DNA from: JAHEDH01 sp963753285 | GTDB lineage: Bacteria; Actinomycetota; Acidimicrobiia; Spongiisociales; ZC4RG35 | Direction: 5' to 3' | Assembly (NCBI GenBank): GCA_963753285.1 | Contig: CAVWBT010000003.1 | Span: forward strand, 62,001-126,000 | Length of the DNA stretch: 64,000 nucleotides | In this document: positions 7,325 through 19,957 of the stretch, piece by piece | Position numbering within the stretch: position 1 is the first letter of the stretch | How the letters are laid out: every line of letters starts with the position of its first letter | The notes under the pieces: model-generated | Told to the model about the DNA's origin: nothing | Database searches by the model: none | Seen by the model: only the letters and a program-made list of their open reading frames with translations | Translations under genes and position numbers: made by a program

Positions 7325-8404
7325 GTGAACCAGAACGAGCTCGAGGCGCTGCGCACGTCCTGCACGCGGGCCCTCTCCGGTCACGGGTTGCGGACGCCTG
7401 TCGACATGTGGGCAGAGGCGTCGGCAGTGATCGACGAAACCACAGAAGACACGTACGGGTCCGGCGGCGTCGTCGAGCTGTTGGAGCTGGAAGTCGCAAA
7501 GCTGTTGGGCAAGCCCGAGGCGGTCTTCATGCCGACCGGGACGATGGCCCAGCAGATCGCATTGAGGATCCACGCCGAACGGACGGGGCGGGACGTCGTC
7601 CTGAGCCACCACCTGGCGCATCCCGTCATCCACGAGGACCAAGCGGTCGAGCGGCTGCACGGACTCCACCTCCGACCGGTGGGCTCTCCTCACCGCCTGA
7701 TCGCGATGGCGGATCTCGAATCGGTCGCGGAGTACGCCGCCGCCCTGCTCATCGAGCTCCCACAACGCGAGATCGGCGGCCAGCTGCCCTCCTGGGACGA
7801 TCTGGTCGCCCAAACGGATCTTGCGAGAAGCCACGGGACCGCACTGCATCTCGACGGCGCCCGGTTGCTCGAGTGCCTTCCCCACTTCGGCAGATCGGCA
7901 GAGGACATCGCCGGCCTCTTCGACAGTGTGTACCTCTCGCTGTACAAGGGACTCGGGGCGATTGCCGGATCGATGCTCGCCGGAGACGAGCAGCTGATCG
8001 CCGAGGCACGTGAGTGGCGCCATCGCCATGGCGGTGCGATGTACGGCATGTGGCCGTATGCCGCCTCGGGGCTCGCTGCGCTGAGACTTCGCGCTCCTCG
8101 GATGCCTGCCTACGTGGCACATGCAGGAACGATCGCCGACGCGCTCGGGTCGATCCCGGGTGTCCGACCAGTCCCCGACCGTCCGCAGACCAACATGATG
8201 CATCTCCACCTCGACGCCACCCAGGAGGACTTCACCAGCTCATGTCACGGATTGGCGCAGACGGAGCGAGTCTGGACTTGGGGCTCGGTGCGCCCCTCGG
8301 CCATCGCAGATCGTTGCGTGGCAGAGCTGACCGTTGGCGACGCCACACTCGGGTGGGAACCCGCAGAGGTGGCGAGCGTCCTCGGCCGACTCATCGAACG
8401 GTGA
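7325..8404 (+). CDS. threonine aldolase-like PLP enzyme
   Basis: A 359-residue fold-type I PLP enzyme of the threonine aldolase / beta-eliminating lyase group. Visible landmarks are TYGSGGVVELLELEVAKLLG near residue 40, MPTGTMAQQIAL for phosphate binding, LHLDGARLLE with the PLP-contacting Asp, and SLYKGLGAIAG with the Schiff-base Lys near residue 205. The usual reaction is retro-aldol cleavage of beta-hydroxy amino acids to glycine and an aldehyde. The start is GTG; no better start lies in frame. Confidence 0.85.
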   Translation: MNQNELEALRTSCTRALSGHGLRTPVDMWAEASAVIDETTEDTYGSGGVVELLELEVAKLLGKPEAVFMPTGTMAQQIALRIHAERTGRDVVLSHHLAHPVIHEDQAVERLHGLHLRPVGSPHRLIAMADLESVAEYAAALLIELPQREIGGQLPSWDDLVAQTDLARSHGTALHLDGARLLECLPHFGRSAEDIAGLFDSVYLSLYKGLGAIAGSMLAGDEQLIAEAREWRHRHGGAMYGMWPYAASGLAALRLRAPRMPAYVAHAGTIADALGSIPGVRPVPDRPQTNMMHLHLDATQEDFTSSCHGLAQTERVWTWGSVRPSAIADRCVAELTVGDATLGWEPAEVASVLGRLIER

Positions 8405-8755
8405 TCACTTCGGGTCGAGCGTGCCGATCCAGTCGTAGCTGCGATCGAACCATTCGGCGAGCGTCTCGAGATCATCGAACAACTCGTCAGGGATCGCCAC
8501 GTAGCCGCGCATCACACTGCCGTACTGGATCACCGGATCGGTCGGATACTTCGCTCCGAACTCCTCGCGGAGATCGTCGGACAGACGGAGCGCCATCATC
8601 CCGTCGCGGGCGAGAAAGCTGAACATGTGACCGTTGCGCGAGGTGTACGGGTTCTTGGCGCCCTTCACGACCGCATCGGACGAACTCGTCTGGATGACCT
8701 GGCGATATCGCTCGAGGGCTTCGGCCGGTCCCTGGTAGTCGGATCCTCCTGGCAT
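8405..8755 (-). CDS. TfoX/YjbR-like hypothetical protein
   Basis: A 116-residue protein with an alpha/beta pattern. The centre (GHMFSFLARDGMMALRLSDD) and the end (MRGYVAIPDELFDDLETLAE) resemble small TfoX-N or YjbR-like proteins, though I cannot fix the family. GGAGGT sits 5 bases before the ATG. It is convergent with the aldolase-like gene, the stops being adjacent. Function unknown. Confidence 0.7.
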   Translation of the reverse strand: MPGGSDYQGPAEALERYRQVIQTSSSDAVVKGAKNPYTSRNGHMFSFLARDGMMALRLSDDLREEFGAKYPTDPVIQYGSVMRGYVAIPDELFDDLETLAEWFDRSYDWIGTLDPK

Positions 8756-8861
8756 GTTCGACCTCCGTCGATTACATCGAACCCGACGGTATCCGACAGC
8801 GTCGACGGCCGGCGCTGTGCGGCTCCAGTTCTCGTCACACGCATGCCCTACGGTGAGCCCC

Positions 8862-9371
8862 ATGTCGAACAGCTCACCTCTCCCAGTGGAGATCATCCGC
8901 AGTCCCCGACGCAAGAAGACGGTTCAGGCGAGGGTGACGAACGGAACCATCGTGGTCAGGGTCCCTGCGGGACTCAGCAGGGCCGAAGAGGCCCGCCTGG
9001 TCGACTCGATCGTGCGAAAGGTCTCGCGCAAGATCGGCGCCGGTGACATCGACCTCGCTGCGCGCGGCCGACGGCTCGCCAGGCGCTTCGAGCTTCCCGA
9101 ACCGACCTCGATCACGTGGTCGGACCGACAGAACACACGATGGGGTTCGTGCACCGCGTCCGACGGTTCGATCCGCATCTCGAGCCGGCTCGAGACCGTC
9201 CCCGACTTCGTCCTCGACTTCGTGATCGTCCACGAACTCGCCCACCTCCGAGTAGCCGGGCACGGGCCAGACTTCCAGGCGCTGATACAGCGCTATCCGC
9301 AGGCCGAGCGAGCAACCGGCTATCTCATGGCGCTCAGTCACCACTTCGACGCCCAGCCCGCCGAGGCGTGA
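8862..9371 (+). CDS. YgjP-like (DUF45) zinc metalloprotease domain protein
   Basis: A 169-residue protein of the YgjP/WLM family. The zinc motif is VHELAHLRVAGHGPDF near residue 128: two His and a Glu in HELAH with a later His. Before it lies WGSCTASDGSIRISSRL, the conserved strand of this family. The start is ATG 8862; a GTG nine bases upstream is in frame. Members are putative metal-dependent hydrolases whose substrates are unknown. Confidence 0.8.
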   Translation: MSNSSPLPVEIIRSPRRKKTVQARVTNGTIVVRVPAGLSRAEEARLVDSIVRKVSRKIGAGDIDLAARGRRLARRFELPEPTSITWSDRQNTRWGSCTASDGSIRISSRLETVPDFVLDFVIVHELAHLRVAGHGPDFQALIQRYPQAERATGYLMALSHHFDAQPAEA

Positions 9372-9416
9372 GGGTTCGAGGCCTACTCGCCACCCTGACG
9401 AGATAGGGTGTCGACC

Positions 9417-10275
9417 ATGGACGACACCGCTCGCACTTCGGTCATCGGAATCACTGCGGCCACCGTCGTCGGCGCACTGGTGGCGTGGGCCGGAAGCGAC
9501 GGAAGTGTCGCGATTCGGCTCGCTCCCGGTGTTCGCACTCTGCGGCTTGCTGGCATTCGCCATCAACTGGCTGGTCTTCATCCCCTCCAACGCCGCCAAG
9601 ACCGAGAAGTACTACGACCTGACAGGAAGCGTCACCTACATCACGGTCACGCTGGTCGCCGTGCTGCTCAGCACAGACCTCGACGCCAGGGCCCTGATCG
9701 CAGCAGCCATGGTGATCGTGTGGGCCGCCCGGCTCGGCACCTTCCTGTTCCGTCGGATCAGCAAAGACGGCAAGGACTCACGATTCGACCAGATCAAGGT
9801 CGATCCGTTGCGCTTCTTCATGACCTGGACCATCCAGGGTCTCTGGGTGCTGCTCACGGCGGCCGCCGCCTGGGCGATCATCACCGGCGACGAACGCCAA
9901 GAGCTCGGATGGGTCGCCTTCGTAGGCATTGCGATCTGGATCGCAGGATTCGCCATCGAGGTCACCGCCGATCGACAGAAGTCGGCGTTCAGGGCAGACC
10001 CGTCCAACGAGGGACGGTTCATCCGGACGGGTCTGTGGGCCTGGTCCCGACACCCCAACTACTTCGGTGAGATCACACTGTGGGCCGGCATGGCGATCAT
10101 GGCGATTCCCGTCCTCTCGGGCTGGCGGTGGGTCGTGATGATCTCTCCGGTGTTCGTCTACCTCCTGATCACCCGGATCAGTGGCGTCCCCATGCTCGAG
10201 AAGAAGGCCGACAAACGCTGGGGAGGAGAGCCCGACTACGAGCGCTACAAGGCCGACACTCCGGTACTCTGCTGA
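9417..10275 (+). CDS. DUF1295 integral membrane protein, one frameshift
   Basis: The start MDDTARTSVIGITAATVVGA and the body from RFGSLPVFALCGLLAFAINW onward are in different frames; the shift near 9495-9512 fits one extra base. Joined, they give about 285 residues with several membrane helices. The C-terminal part carries GLWAWSRHPNYFGEI and ends near the membrane with EPDYERYKADT, the steroid-5-alpha-reductase-like DUF1295 pattern. The true substrate is not known. A product could also start at GTG 9505 and lose the first helix. Confidence 0.75.
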
Positions 10276-10299
10276 AGCCGTCACGCTCGTAACCGGCGT

Positions 10300-10887
10300 T
10301 CAGTCGATGGCCTGGCGAGCGGCGTCTTCGATTCTGCCTCGGTAGCCGACCCACCAGTCGGCGCCGACGTCGGGCAGGTTCTCGTTTCCACTGCGCAGGC
10401 CGACGGAGCCATCGATCAACTCGCGCAGGATGTCCGCATGGCCGGCGTGGCGGTGCGTTTCGGTGCCGATGTGAACGAGGATCTGGAGCAGGGTCACATC
10501 CCCGTGATCCCCCCACCAAGGAACGTGACCGCGGGCATCCAGCTCGAGCGCCTCGATCGTGGCGTCGCTGTGAACGGCCACCCGTCGGTACAGGTCGACC
10601 ACGCCCGCGACAGACTCTTCGACAGTCGCCCACATGTCGGCATTCGGCTCCGAGCCTTCCGACAGCCACGGAAACGGCTCGTCGGGGAACGGTCTTCCGA
10701 ACACCGACCCCAGATATCCCGCCTCGACGCTGGCGACGTGCTTCACGAGTCCCACGAGGTTCGTCCCGGTCGGCGTCATCGGTCGGCGGGCGTCGTAGGG
10801 AGACAGCCCGTCGAGTTTCCAGAGCAGCACCTCACGGCCGGCACGCAGGTAGCGATGAAGGATCTCTTTCTGGGTGCGCTCCGCCAT
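10300..10887 (-). CDS. DinB-like protein (DUF664)
   Basis: A 195-residue four-helix-bundle protein of the DinB/YfiT superfamily. Metal-binding His residues are seen in LVKHVASVEAGYLGSVFG near residue 48 and in HIGTETHRHAGHADILREL near residue 140. DUF664 members often act as mycothiol- or bacillithiol-dependent enzymes, but that is family knowledge only. A gap of 189 bases separates it from the acyltransferase gene upstream. It converges with the DUF1295 gene. Confidence 0.85.
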   Translation of the reverse strand: MAERTQKEILHRYLRAGREVLLWKLDGLSPYDARRPMTPTGTNLVGLVKHVASVEAGYLGSVFGRPFPDEPFPWLSEGSEPNADMWATVEESVAGVVDLYRRVAVHSDATIEALELDARGHVPWWGDHGDVTLLQILVHIGTETHRHAGHADILRELIDGSVGLRSGNENLPDVGADWWVGYRGRIEDAARQAID

Positions 10888-11076
10888 CGCTTGAACCTAC
10901 CAGTCATCGAGATGGCCCTGAGCGTCATGCACTGCTGCGGCAGTGACGCTGGACGTCACCAATCGAGACGGTCGAGAACGCCGGCCACGCCTGCAGCGGC
11001 TCCGTTCCGAGGTCGACGCCTTCGAAGCGGCCGGTTCCAGTCACTTCGTCGGCGTGTAACTCGATCGGGCCGTTCG

Positions 11077-12421
11077 TCAGCCCATTTCGGCCGTGCGGCG
11101 CTTCTGGCGCTGTTCCCAGCGTCCTGCGCCCACCACGCCGCCCGCCACGACGCCGGCGAGTGGCAACAGCAGGGCGACCACGTTGAGGCCGTCGGCATCG
11201 GCGATGCCGCCGGCGGCCAACAAGCCGAGCCCGGCGCAGGCGGCCAGTGTTGCGAGGACCGGCTTCCAAGCCGGCGGAGCGGGGCGGTTGTCGGTTCGAG
11301 GTCGCTCGAACCTCCCGAACCCGATCAGGAACGGGAGCGTCGCCAGTGTCATCAACGTCAGCCACACCGGCCGAGTGATCCACCATGCGCCCGTGCCGAC
11401 CGCGAGGCCGAGGCCCGGCCCTCCGGCCAGCAACAGCAGTCCAACCACGGCAACCATCGCCGTGAGGTGCCACAGGTAGAGAGTCATGATCGAGCCGTTC
11501 ACTGCAACGACCCGGGTCCAGGTAGATACCCGATCCAGCCGACGTCGGGCGACTCTCTCGAACATCATGGCGAGACCGAACTGAAACACGCCGAGGGCGA
11601 TCAGCGTGACCTTGGGTGGATTGGAGTTGGTGACCGTCGATCCAGCGAATCCGACCATCGACACCGGATAAGGCCCCAACACGATCAGTGCAGCCAGGGC
11701 GGTGAAGCCGCCTCCGGCGATCAGACTCCGAGTGCGGATACCCCCGATCCGGCCGTCCGCCCATGCGTACCCCAGACAGTGAACGGCGTTCCACACGAAG
11801 ACGTAATTGAGCCATCGAACCGGGTCGATCCCGAATCCCAGGTACAGCACGTCGACCACTCCAGCCGCAGCGGCCATGGCAACGAAGGACCCCCAGCCGA
11901 AGCGCTCCCACAACAGGAGCGTCAACGGGGCGACGGCGACGATCAGCACATAGGTCGCCAAGAACCACACCGGGACGAGCGCCGCCTGGGATCCCACCCT
12001 GCACCAGTTCTGTGTCCACACCGGACGTGACGGCCAGCCACGCTCCCGGAGCCCAGAGGGCGAGGACCGGGAGGACCGGGATGATCAACCGTCGGAGCCG
12101 ATCGTTGAGCCACTTGCCGTAGGGCACGCCTTTCCGCCGGGCGGCACGCAAGCCGAGGGCGTTCGAGTACCCACCGACGAAGAAGAAGATCGGCATCACC
12201 TGCAACACCCAGGTGAGTCCCCTGGTCCACGGGATGTCCGTGAGCGCATGGCCGATCCGGATCTCTCCGTTCACCAGCTCCGGGGCCGCCACGAGCCAGT
12301 GGCCGTAGACGACGACCAGGATCGAAAGCGCCCTGAGCAGATCCACGTACCGGTTGCGCGTCGGAGGTGTGGCACGTGCGACGTTCTCGGCCGCCCGCAT
12401 GGTCCTGGTGAGAGGGTTCAT
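11077..12421 (-). CDS. acyltransferase-3 family membrane protein, one frameshift
   Basis: Two frames join near 12000-12040 (one extra base) into about 447 residues. The first carries RNRYVDLLRALSILVVVYGHW, with the His of the acyltransferase-3/OatA family, and MPIFFFVGGYSNA. The second runs from PVWFLATYVLIVAVAPLTLL through about eight further membrane helices. Such proteins transfer acyl groups to sugars or peptidoglycan on the outer face; the acceptor is unknown. It lies about 70 bases downstream of lon on the same strand. Confidence 0.75.
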
Positions 12422-12490
12422 GGAGTGAGTATCGGCGATCGGGACCACCACTCCATCGAATTCGTGGGTCGCGGGTTCCTGTGCTCCTCC

Positions 12491-14780
12491 TCAGCTCGGA
12501 AGTGCGATGGCGATCACGTCGTCGAGGGTGTCGGCGATGTGGATGGTCATCTCGTCGCGGACCTTCTCGGGGATGTCGTCGATGTCGACCTCGTTGCGTC
12601 TGGGGAGGATGACCTCGGTGAGCCCGGCCCGGTGGGCGGCCAGCACCTTCTGCTTGACGCCACCGATCGGCAGCACCTTGCCCTGAAGGGTGACCTCGCC
12701 GGTCATGCCGACGGTCGGCTTGACCGTCCGCCCGGTGAGCAGCGACACGAGCGCCGTGGTCATCGTGATGCCCGCCGACGGACCGTCCTTGGGGATCGCG
12801 CCGGCCGGCACGTGCAGGTGGAACCTTCGGTCGAGCGTCTTCGGATCGATGCCGAGTTGCTCGGTGTGGCCCTTGACGTACGACAATGCGATCTGAGCCG
12901 ACTCCTTCATGACGTCGCCGAGCTGGCCGGTGAGGGTGAGCCCGGCGTCGCCGTCCATGGCAGTCGCTTCGATGAACAACACGTCGCCTCCGGCACCGGT
13001 CACCGCCAACCCGGTTGCCACGCCGGGCACATCCGTGCGATCGGAGACCTCGTCCTTCCAGACCTTGGGCTTGCCAAGGAAGTCGACCAGATCTCCGTCG
13101 TTGATCGGACAGCGGGGTCTCGACTCCGCCGGCGACCTTGGTCGCTGCCTTGCGGGTCAGCTTGCCGAGCTGGCGCTCGAGGTTGCGGACACCGGCCTCG
13201 CGGGTGTACCGGTCAACGACCGATGCCAGGGCCGCCTCTGAGACCTCGATCTCCTCGGGCTCGAGACCGGCCGTCCTGGTTTGACGCGGAAGCAGGTGAT
13301 CGCGAGCGATCTCGACCTTCTCTGCGTCTGTATACCCGTCGATGCGGATCACCTCGGTGCGGTCCAGTAGCGGTCCGGGGATGGTGTCGAGGACGTTGGC
13401 CGTTGCAATGAACAGCACGTCGGACAGGTCCAGGTCGGTCTCGAGATAGTGATCCCGGAACGTGTGGTTCTGGGCGGGATCGAGCACCTCGAGCAGCGCC
13501 GACGACGGGTCGCCCCGCCAGTCGTTGCCGACCTTGTCCATCTCGTCGAGGAGGAAGACCGGGTTCATCGTCCCGGCCTCGATGATCGCCCGAGCGATCC
13601 GGCCCGGGCGGGCGCCCACGTAGGTGCGCCGGTGCCCGCGGATCTCGGCCTCGTCACGGACGCCGCCGAGCGCGACCCGATGGAACTCACGGCCCAGCGC
13701 CTTGGCGACGGACTCGCCGAGTGAGGTCTTGCCCACTCCGGGAGGTCCGACCAGCAGGAGGATGGCACTGGACGACCGGTCGTTCTCCAGGCCCCGCTCG
13801 GTCCGGAGCTTGCGGACCGCCAGATGCTCGATGATCCGCTCCTTGACGTCCATCAGCCCGGTGTGGTCGCCGTCGAGGACGGCCCAGGCCTCGTCGAGGT
13901 CGAGCCGGTCTTCGGATCGCTTCTCCCACGGGATGTCGAACATGGTGTCGAGCCAGGTCCGGATCCAGGAGTGCTCGGGCGACTGTTCGCTCATCTTCTC
14001 GAGACGATCGATCTCCTTGCCGATCGCGGCTGCGACGTGCTCGGGCAACTCGCGAGCGTCGAGCTTGCTGCGGTAGTCGTCGGTGACGTCGGCGTCCTCG
14101 CCCAACTCCTTCTTGATGGCGGCGAGCTGCTGGCGGAGGATGTACTCGCGTTGAGAGCTGTCGATCTTCTCGGCGGCCTCGTCTCGCACCTTCTTGCGGA
14201 GCTCGAAGTCGGCCAGCACGTTGCGCATGAGGTCGATGACGAGACCGAGACGGGCGCGGATATCGAGCGTCTCGAGCACCTGGACCTTCTGCTCCAGGTC
14301 GAGATCGGGCGAATAGACGACGAGATCAGCGAGTTGGCTGGGGTTCTCCATGCCGAGGATGCGATCGGCGACGGCGCCGATGCCGCGATGGTTCATGACC
14401 TCGGAGACGACGGCCCGGAACTCGGAGACGAGACTCTCGAGTTGCTCGTCGATGATGTCCACCTCGGGGTAGGCCTCGGCGTCGACCCAGAGCGCACCCT
14501 CGTCGTCTGTGGATCCGGCGCCTACCCGGGCGCGGGCCATGCCGGCGACGACGACGTTGCCGTCACCATCGGATTCCTGGATCTCGGCGATGGTGCCGAC
14601 ATTGGCGTACTTGCCGTCGACGCGTGGGACGAGCAAGAACCGGCCGTCATTGCGCTCGGCGGCTGCGAGGGCGGTCTTGCCTTCGGCGGTCTCGATCCGC
14701 AGCGTGACGACCATGTGGGGGAAGACGACGCCGTTGCGGAGGGGGAGAACGGGGAGTGTTGTGTGGGTGGTGTTTGGCAT
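12491..14780 (-). CDS. lon: ATP-dependent protease Lon, one frameshift
   Basis: About 762 residues, the usual length for Lon. The N-terminal substrate domain is followed by Walker A GPPGVGKTSLGESVAKALG, Walker B PVFLLDEMDKVG and the protease domain, with the catalytic Ser in KDGPSAGITMTTALV and Lys in IGGVKQKVLAAHRAG. Within the linker between them the frame changes near 13107: an extra G (C on the coding strand) turns LSIND into a different frame. Both sides are otherwise intact, so I suspect sequence error. AAGGAG precedes the ATG. It degrades damaged and regulatory proteins in the cytoplasm. Confidence 0.9.
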
Positions 14781-14817
14781 GGTGCTCCTTGGGGGACCGG
14801 CTCGTGGCCGTCAACAT

Positions 14818-14835
14818 CTGTAATGCCGATTACAG
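14818..14835. promoter_or_regulatory. palindrome upstream of lon
   Basis: CTGTAAT-GCCG-ATTACAG is a perfect 7-bp inverted repeat, 37 bp upstream of the lon start and in the divergent spacer to the lipoprotein gene. It is not the HspR HAIR sequence. It looks like an operator, but no regulator is identified. Confidence 0.5.
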
Positions 14836-14984
14836 CGAGGATATTCCGCGTTGCGAGATATGTGAGTCGAATTCGCTCAGATAATCACAATCGAGATCGA
14901 ACGATTCGTTTCGACCAGGGCAGGTCCGGGTAGCGCGAAACCAATGGGCGAGGATCAGCGAAGCCCGTCCACAGGGAGAGAATC

Positions 14985-16425
14985 ATGCAACGAATCGCCT
15001 TGCTGCTCATCGTGCTGCTGGCCGGTTGCGCCTCCGGGGACACCACCGATTCCCCGACCACCACCCAAGCCGTGACCACCACGACGGCGACGTCGTCGTC
15101 GTCGACGACGACGACCGAGCCTCCGGCCACCACCACGACCACCGCCGCCACGACCACGACCACCGATGCCGCCACCACCGACCCGAAAGCGTCTGCGACC
15201 TTCCCGGGAGCCGGAGACACGGCATTCCTCACCGCCGTGGACGTCTCCGAGAACGCCGTGGTCGACTTCGCTTTCGAAGGTGAGGTCGTTCCCGCCTACC
15301 GGGTCGCATACGTCGAACCACCGATCGTCGCCGACGGATCGGGCATGGAGCTCGATCTCGACGGAGAGGCGTTCCTCGAGGTCGTCGTGAGCCCCGGAGC
15401 CGGCGTCGACCTGTCCGGAGAGGAACCTCGTGAGACCTTCACCGGCGAAGATCGATTCACCGTCGATTCGGTCGACGGCATCGTCGAGCTCGTCGAAAAC
15501 GGTGACTTCGAGTCGGTCCTGACATGGACCATCGGGCTGACCGCTCGGCACCCGTTCTCCGTGGACGCGAGGCCGGGGTCATTGACCATCGACCTCGAGG
15601 TCCCCGACGACACGACGGCATCGCTCCTCGGCGCCGAACCCGCCACATGCACGTCGGCCGACGGGTTCACGGTGTCGTACCCATCGGACTGGTGGGCCAG
15701 CACCGGAGAGCTCGCCTGCGGATCGTTCGCGCCGACAGAGCTCGATCTCGCACCCAACACAGACGTGACCGCTCCGGTGATGATCTTCGCCGACCCCGTG
15801 GAGATTCGAGACCGTCGTCTCGCCGAGCCAATCACGTGAGGAACTGTCGCGAGCGGTGACGACACTCGACGGACGGCAGGCGGTGCGCATCGTGTCGAAG
15901 GTCGAGGAGGGACTGTATGAACCCGGGACCGAGGTGACCTCCTACTTCGTCGAACTCGAGCCCATCGACGAAGAACCCCGAACCCTGATCGCCACGACCG
16001 CGGACGTCGGGGACTACGAGTACGAGCGCAACGCCGCACTCCTCGACGAGATGTTCCGGACCATCGAGCTGGACGAGCCGGGCCCGGAGAACCTCGTCGC
16101 CGTGTTCCGCGGAGGCGGCGCGCCGTTCGAGGTGACCGCCGTCGACGACTCGGACACGCAGGTCTGTCTGGCGGTGAGCCCGGGTGAGCCCAGGACCTGC
16201 CTGACGGCCCCGACCGGCAATCGGGTCGTTGCGGAGATCGTCGGCAACGCCATCGTCGGCCTCTCGGGCCCCGACGTGTTCCGCGTCGAGATCGAGGACG
16301 GACTGTCGTTTCTCCCCGTCGAACTCGACTCGGGAACGCATGCCTGGGCGGCGCCGTTCGACGGAACCGACTTCGAGGTGCTCGGCTCGGACGGCGACAC
16401 AGTGCTGATCGAGACGATCTCGTGA
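14985..16425 (+). CDS. secreted lipoprotein with Thr-rich linker, one frameshift
   Basis: The start MQRIALLLIVLLAGCASGD is a lipoprotein signal with lipobox LAGC. A Thr/Ser/Ala-rich linker (residues about 20-65) keeps the folded part away from the membrane. Beta-rich domains follow, including TCTSADGFTVSYPSDWW. Near 15836 a TGA appears through an apparent extra base; the other frame continues EELSRAVTTLDGRQAVRIV to a stop at 16425, about 479 residues in all. Function unknown; the middle part resembles domains of other actinobacterial Thr-linker lipoproteins. Confidence 0.75.
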
Positions 16426-16757
16426 GACGCGCCTGGACCCACCTTGCGGCGCTCGCCGGCGCCTTCGTCGGCTTCTACGCCGGCCTGGCCACCCTGCTCG
16501 CCACCGGTGGACTCGACTCGGCCTCCTGGGCGCCGTTGTTCATGTGCTCGGGGGCAGGCCTGCTGGCCGGGACGGCGGTGGCGATCGTCGGTGAGGCCGC
16601 CACGGCGCGCATCGCTGCCATCGGCTTGGCGGGTGGCGCGCTCCTGGGCGGCATGCTGACTGTGATCGACCCCGATGTCACGGTCGTCGCAGTCCTGCTC
16701 GCCGTGTACTCCCAAGCGCTCGCCCGTCTTCCGAGATCCGCCCGGGCCCGCGCCTGA
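16422..16757 (+). CDS. small integral membrane protein
   Basis: A 111-residue protein with about four hydrophobic segments: LAALAGAFVGFYAGLATLLA, the stretch around LFMCSGAGLLAGTAVAI, IAAIGLAGGALLGGMLTVI and VAVLLAVYSQALA. The GTG start overlaps the stop of the lipoprotein gene by four bases, so the two are translationally coupled. Function unknown; it may serve the lipoprotein. Confidence 0.75.
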   Translation: MRRAWTHLAALAGAFVGFYAGLATLLATGGLDSASWAPLFMCSGAGLLAGTAVAIVGEAATARIAAIGLAGGALLGGMLTVIDPDVTVVAVLLAVYSQALARLPRSARARA

Positions 16758-16770
16758 GGACGTCGGGGTC

Positions 16771-17889
16771 TCACTCCCCGTCCCCACTCGTATCCGCCGT
16801 GCGGCGTGCCCGACGGGCGACGGTCCGGAGCGGCAGAGACGAGATCTCGTATGCCGCCCCCGCCATCTGAGCCGGCGCACGGGCGGCCTCGATCAGCCCG
16901 CGGCCGAGCGTCTTGCCCGCCTTCCGCCCCGAGGGGCGGTCGATCCACCCGAGCGCCACGAAGACCCCCAGCGAAAGCGCAGCGACGACCACCATGGCCA
17001 CCGTGACGATCACCCAGCCGTTCGCGTCCGAGCCGAGCGGGAGATTGGCGAAGTTCATCCCGAAGAAGCCGGCGATCACGGACAACGGGAGCATGATGGC
17101 GGCGTAGATCGTGAGCACCATCGTCACGTCCGTCGCGTCGCGCGCCTCCGCTCCGCGGTAGGCATCGAGGATCTCCGCGAGCGTGCTGCGCGCGGCGTCG
17201 AGTCCCTCGGCAGTCCGCTTTGCGACGTCGAACACGTCCGAGAAGCGGCGTTGCCCGTTCTTGGTGATCAACGGCGACGTGCTGGTGCGGAGCACGTCGA
17301 GCACCTCCCGTTGGGGATTGACGACCCGACGGACGGTGTTCAGATCCGATCGGACCGCCAGCAATTCGCCGAGCAGCCGGTCGTCCGCTTCGAGCGCCTT
17401 GACGATCAGGTCGTCGGACGTCCGGTCGAATGCGTCGAGGACGCCCATCAGCCGGCGGGTCATCACATCCGCAAGTCGGGCGAGGAGCTCGTCGGCGCTG
17501 CCGCTGGCGAGCGCCCGGCTGTGCGGGACCTGGTCCCAGATGGTGTCGATGGCCGTCGACCCGGCACGATGCACCGTCACCAGGTATCGATCGTCGACGA
17601 AGCAGTCCACCTCGTAGGTGGCGACCTGATCGTCACGCAGGCCGTGCAGGACCACCACGAGGTGGTGGCCGAAGTCGTCGACCTTGGGGAGGTCGTGTTC
17701 TTCGACTGCGTCGCGCACGGAGAGGGCGTCGGCGCCGACGGCCGAGAGCAGCGCGACGACTTCTTCGACGTCGTCGCCCTCGACCTGGACGTCGAGCCAC
17801 ACCCATCCGGTCTCGATCGGCCCCTCGGGTGGCTGCTCGAGTGCGACCGCGGTGCCATCTCCATGTGCGCGAAGCGTTCTGAGTCTCAT
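16771..17889 (-). CDS. corA: CorA family magnesium/divalent cation transporter
   Basis: A 372-residue protein with a long N-terminal cytoplasmic domain and two C-terminal membrane helices. The signature GFFGMNFANLP near residue 305 carries the GMN selectivity motif. The second helix is WVIVTVAMVVVAALSLGVFV. A basic tail of about 50 residues (GRKAGKTLGRG...) is longer than usual. CorA pentamers carry Mg2+ or related ions. I chose the ATG at 17889. It is divergent from dnaK with a 202-bp spacer and converges with the small membrane gene. Confidence 0.9.
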   Translation of the reverse strand: MRLRTLRAHGDGTAVALEQPPEGPIETGWVWLDVQVEGDDVEEVVALLSAVGADALSVRDAVEEHDLPKVDDFGHHLVVVLHGLRDDQVATYEVDCFVDDRYLVTVHRAGSTAIDTIWDQVPHSRALASGSADELLARLADVMTRRLMGVLDAFDRTSDDLIVKALEADDRLLGELLAVRSDLNTVRRVVNPQREVLDVLRTSTSPLITKNGQRRFSDVFDVAKRTAEGLDAARSTLAEILDAYRGAEARDATDVTMVLTIYAAIMLPLSVIAGFFGMNFANLPLGSDANGWVIVTVAMVVVAALSLGVFVALGWIDRPSGRKAGKTLGRGLIEAARAPAQMAGAAYEISSLPLRTVARRARRTADTSGDGE

Positions 17890-18011
17890 CGGGGCATCAT
17901 CGCCGCTCCGAGCGTCGTCCGCCGGCGATCCGCCGGTTGTCGTCCGGGCGCGCGGTCGATCGGTGCGGTTTCGGCCGAAACCACCCCGAATCGGGAATAT
18001 GACAATGGTGC

Positions 18012-18018
18012 ACTCAAG
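18012..18018. promoter_or_regulatory. HAIR-like half site upstream of dnaK
   Basis: ACTCAAG is one arm of the HspR-binding HAIR element (CTTGAGT-N7-ACTCAAG). The other arm at the right distance (TATGACA at 17998) matches only at three of seven bases. hspR is the fourth gene of this operon, so autoregulation is expected, but the site is degenerate. Confidence 0.4.
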
Positions 18019-18091
18019 TTGTATCGTGTGAGAAGACTCAGACTTCGCACCACGTGCGCAGTTTCCAAGATCACTCAGAGGAGCAAGCAAC

Positions 18092-19918
<1,827 letters not shown>

Positions 19919-19925
19919 GCCAGCC

Positions 19926-19957
19926 ACGTTCCATGTTCCACGTTTCGGGTTCCACGT
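19926..19957. repeat. heptad tandem repeat in the dnaK-grpE spacer
   Basis: The 40-bp spacer is almost wholly made of 7-bp units: ACGTTCC, ATGTTCC, ACGTTTC, GGGTTCC, then ACGT. The core GTTCC is kept and the first two bases vary. Four other spacers in this window have the same 7-bp period with other words. Confidence 0.75.

Noticed and set aside
10925..11076. Possible extension of the acyltransferase frame past its stop
   Set aside because: It belongs to the frame left behind after the frameshift; the corrected frame stops at 11077. The tail looks mildly coding but matches nothing I know.
15060..15180. Short repeats of ACC/ACG codons that could look like a microsatellite or array
   Set aside because: They encode the Thr/Ser linker of the lipoprotein and are in frame.
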